The position numbers and the translations under genes were made by a program. 6,615 nt of DNA, taken from a bacterium. GTDB lineage: Bacteria; Desulfobacterota; GWC2-55-46. Position 1 is the stretch's first letter, and the number at the start of each line of letters is the position of its first letter. Positions 4,436 through 6,615 of the stretch are shown in pieces. The stretch lies in NCBI GenBank assembly GCA_004298725.1, contig SCQA01000243.1, positions 1 through 6,615 on the forward strand, read 5' to 3'. Under the pieces are notes generated by a model, which did no database searches, was not told where the DNA came from, and saw nothing but the letters and a program-made list of their open reading frames with translations.

Positions 4436-6615
4436 TTACAGGACATCAGGGGCGGGTTTTCCTATGAAGTATCCTTGGGCATAGTCAATGCCGAATTCGG
4501 CAAGCATGGCAAGCACTGTTTCCCTTTCAACGAATTCAGCCACGGTTTTTATGCCCATGCCGGCGGCAACGCCTGCTATCGCTTTTACAAAGAGCATATC
4601 GGTTTCGTCGTCATCGAGCTTTTTAATGAACGCGCCGTCTATTTTGATATAATCAACGCCCATGTCTTTTAAGTATCTGAAGGACGTGAACCCCACGCCG
4701 AAGTCGTCAAGCGAAAACTTAAAGCCGAGCGCTTTAAGTTCGCGTATGAATTTTACCGCCTTGTCAAAGTCCCTGATGGCCGCGGTTTCGGTAATTTCAA
4801 ATATCAGATAATCCGCCTGCACCCCTGATTTAAGCGCGTGTTCTTTCAGAAATTCCAGAAACTCCGCGTCCCCGAGGTCTTTGCCTGAAAGGTTCACCGA
4901 GAACGTGTAAAGCTTGCCTTCGGAGGCAAGAGCGGCCTGCCGCAACATGGTCTTATTTATTATAATTTTGTCTATTGCGTCGACAAGGCCGAACCTCTCC
5001 GCCGTGTCAATGAACGCGCCGGGAAGCAGTATTGCGCCGTCTTCCGAGCGCATTCTTGCCAATGCTTCATAGTGCGACACTATATTCTTTTTTATGTCGA
5101 GTATGGGCTGAAACCACGGTATGAAGCGGTCTTCTTCAAGGGCTTTGAGTATGCGTTCTTTCTGATTAAGGCGAATGTGCATGTTTTCAAGGTCTTTGTC
5201 CTCCGCGTTGAATAGTTTTGTCCTGTTTCTGCCAAGCTCTTTGGCGCGGAACGTGGCGGCATCGGCCTTGGTGAAAAGCTCGCTCGTTACTATGCCGTGC
5301 TCCGGCATAAGCGCTATGCCGATTGACGCCGTAAGGTGCTCGTTGTGTTGGGCGGAGCTAAATGAGGCTATCTTCGAGCGTATGTCTTCTGCGCTCGCCA
5401 GAGCCGCCCCTGTTCCGGCGCCCGGCAGGAACACAGCGAATTCGTCGCTACACAGCCTGCCGGTAAAGCCCTTGATTTTAAGCGAGAGCTTCGCGCTTAT
5501 TTCGTTAACCGCGTCGTCAATTACTCCGGCCACGCGTTTTAGCGTCTGGTCTCCGTAGGCGTGCCCGTAAGTATCGTTTAGATATTGAAAGCGGTCAAGG
5601 TCTATAACCATAAGCACGCCGTGAAGGCCGAGTATTTGCGTTTCAGACAGGCAGTTGTTCATTTCTTTCATGAAGTGCTCTCTGTTAAAAAGGCCTGTTA
5701 CCGTGTCGTAGTCTTCAAGCATGTGTATCTTTTCTTCAGAAACCCTTTTTTCAGTTATGTCTTCCAGCACTGATAAGAACTTCGTTACCGCGCCGAAGTC
5801 GTCTTTTATGGGCGTAATTACGGTGTTACTCCAGTAGTAAGAGCCGTCTTTTTTCTTGTTTTTGAATATGCCGTGCCATGTGTTGCCGTCTTTCAGCAGT
5901 TGCCACATGTCGCGGTACTCATCTTTTGAAACTTCGTCGGAGGCGAGTATTGACGCGTTTTTACCGATGGCTTCCTCGCTCGCGTAGCCGGTGACGGTTT
6001 CAAAGACAGGATTCGTGTATTCTATAACGCCAGCCGAGTCCGTTATAAAAACCACGTTGACGCTGTGCTCGATAACCATGGAGAGTTTTTTAAGTTCAGC
6101 CTCTTTTTTAGTCCTTTCGTCTTCAATGAAGGCCTGCGCGAGCTGGTCCGCTACTTCAGTGGAAAAGCTTATTTCGTCCGCGAACCATGTTTTTTTGCGG
6201 CTTGAGTGCGCGAAGGTGGCGACGCCCCGAAGTTTGCCCGCGATGCGAATCGGCGCGCTGAGGAGCGAAATTATTCCGCGCGGTTTTAAAAACACCTCGT
6301 TTAACTCGGCGGTTAGCGGGTCGTTTTGCGCGTCCTCGGCGGCCACGGCCCTTTCGGATTCAATGGCGGAAATGTAGCTTGCGGCCTTGTCAATGTCAAA
6401 GGAGTAACCTTCGGAATGGGTGTTCGAGCTTTTTTCAAAGTGGTTCGCGCATTTGAGCTGTTTTCTTGATTCGCTGAACATCCACACGCAGACGTGTTCT
6501 GATTCGAGCGCGTCGCCGGCGATTTTGGTAATGAACCGGAGCGCGCTCGGCAGGTCTTCTATTATGGTCGCGGCGCGCGCCGCCAAACGGATAATGGCTT
6601 TTTGCTGGCGCGAGA
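4436..6615 (-). CDS. GAF-PAS-GGDEF-EAL cyclic-di-GMP signalling protein (5' end beyond window)
   Basis: This is a c-di-GMP turnover protein with sensory domains. The reading frame stays open to the right edge (725 codons visible), and the sequence before the first possible start (TTG 6586-6584) continues helix-like (RQQKAIIRLAARAA). The true start is therefore probably outside. Numbering from that TTG: GAF domain about 12-155; PAS with PAC motif about 166-280 (NVVFITDSAGVIEYTNPVF, then WHGIFKNKKKDGSYYW); GGDEF domain about 290-460; EAL domain about 475-716. The GGDEF domain keeps Asp329, Asn337 and Asp346 of the metal/nucleotide site, but the signature is CSDEF (379-383) and no RxxD inhibitory site is seen. 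The EAL domain looks complete: EAL 507-509, NLS 565-567, EITET 597-601, DDFG 627-630, IKID 647-650, AEFVE 683-687 and QGY 704-706. Net c-di-GMP phosphodiesterase activity is the likeliest role, with GGDEF perhaps binding GTP as a regulator. No transmembrane segment is visible. Confidence 0.94.
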   Translation of the reverse strand, partial: SRQQKAIIRLAARAATIIEDLPSALRFITKIAGDALESEHVCVWMFSESRKQLKCANHFEKSSNTHSEGYSFDIDKAASYISAIESERAVAAEDAQNDPLTAELNEVFLKPRGIISLLSAPIRIAGKLRGVATFAHSSRKKTWFADEISFSTEVADQLAQAFIEDERTKKEAELKKLSMVIEHSVNVVFITDSAGVIEYTNPVFETVTGYASEEAIGKNASILASDEVSKDEYRDMWQLLKDGNTWHGIFKNKKKDGSYYWSNTVITPIKDDFGAVTKFLSVLEDITEKRVSEEKIHMLEDYDTVTGLFNREHFMKEMNNCLSETQILGLHGVLMVIDLDRFQYLNDTYGHAYGDQTLKRVAGVIDDAVNEISAKLSLKIKGFTGRLCSDEFAVFLPGAGTGAALASAEDIRSKIASFSSAQHNEHLTASIGIALMPEHGIVTSELFTKADAATFRAKELGRNRTKLFNAEDKDLENMHIRLNQKERILKALEEDRFIPWFQPILDIKKNIVSHYEALARMRSEDGAILLPGAFIDTAERFGLVDAIDKIIINKTMLRQAALASEGKLYTFSVNLSGKDLGDAEFLEFLKEHALKSGVQADYLIFEITETAAIRDFDKAVKFIRELKALGFKFSLDDFGVGFTSFRYLKDMGVDYIKIDGAFIKKLDDDETDMLFVKAIAGVAAGMGIKTVAEFVERETVLAMLAEFGIDYAQGYFIGKPAPDVL

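Overview
The window holds a bacterial chromosome segment of moderate GC content. It carries the gatC-gatA-gatB aminoacyl-tRNA amidotransferase genes, a Crp/Fnr-family regulator and a large c-di-GMP signalling protein, all on the minus strand, plus one tiny plus-strand gene for a lysine-rich repeat protein. GatCAB implies an organism that makes Gln-tRNA and/or Asn-tRNA by transamidation. The sensory GAF-PAS-GGDEF-EAL protein and the Crp-type regulator suggest a free-living Gram-negative bacterium, perhaps of the Desulfobacterota/Nitrospirota type. That placement is a guess from general protein flavour, not from any marker in the window.

Layout from left to right: 1-908 is the N-terminal 302 codons of gatB, cut by the left edge. 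909-1116 is a structured spacer with two hairpins, one of them terminator-like. 1117-2577 is complete gatA, with a TTG start. 2578-2679 is a short spacer with degenerate 7-bp tandem repeats and an inverted repeat. 2680-2967 is gatC. 2968-3318 is a divergent intergenic region holding a putative gatC promoter, two related palindromes, and a good promoter reading rightward. 3319-3426 encodes a 35-residue protein built of Pro-Ala-Ala-Lys-Lys repeats and ending in three cysteines; a strong intrinsic terminator follows it at 3470-3507. 3536-4228 is the Crp/Fnr regulator, with a near-consensus sigma-70 promoter at 4263-4291. 4229-4435 holds that promoter, a small dyad and a third copy of the palindrome. 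4436-6615 is the GAF-PAS-GGDEF-EAL gene, which stays open through the right edge, so its true start lies outside.

The gat genes form one translation-quality module, probably read from the promoter before gatC, with structured spacers that may set the relative amounts of GatA and GatB. The Crp-like regulator and the GGDEF-EAL protein lie side by side on the same strand, but the regulator has its own promoter, so a functional link is only suggested. The least conventional items are the Lys-repeat/triple-Cys mini-protein with its own promoter, leader dyads and terminator, and the palindromic repeats on both sides of it. The EAL protein also has a degenerate GGDEF motif (CSDEF) next to a seemingly intact phosphodiesterase site.
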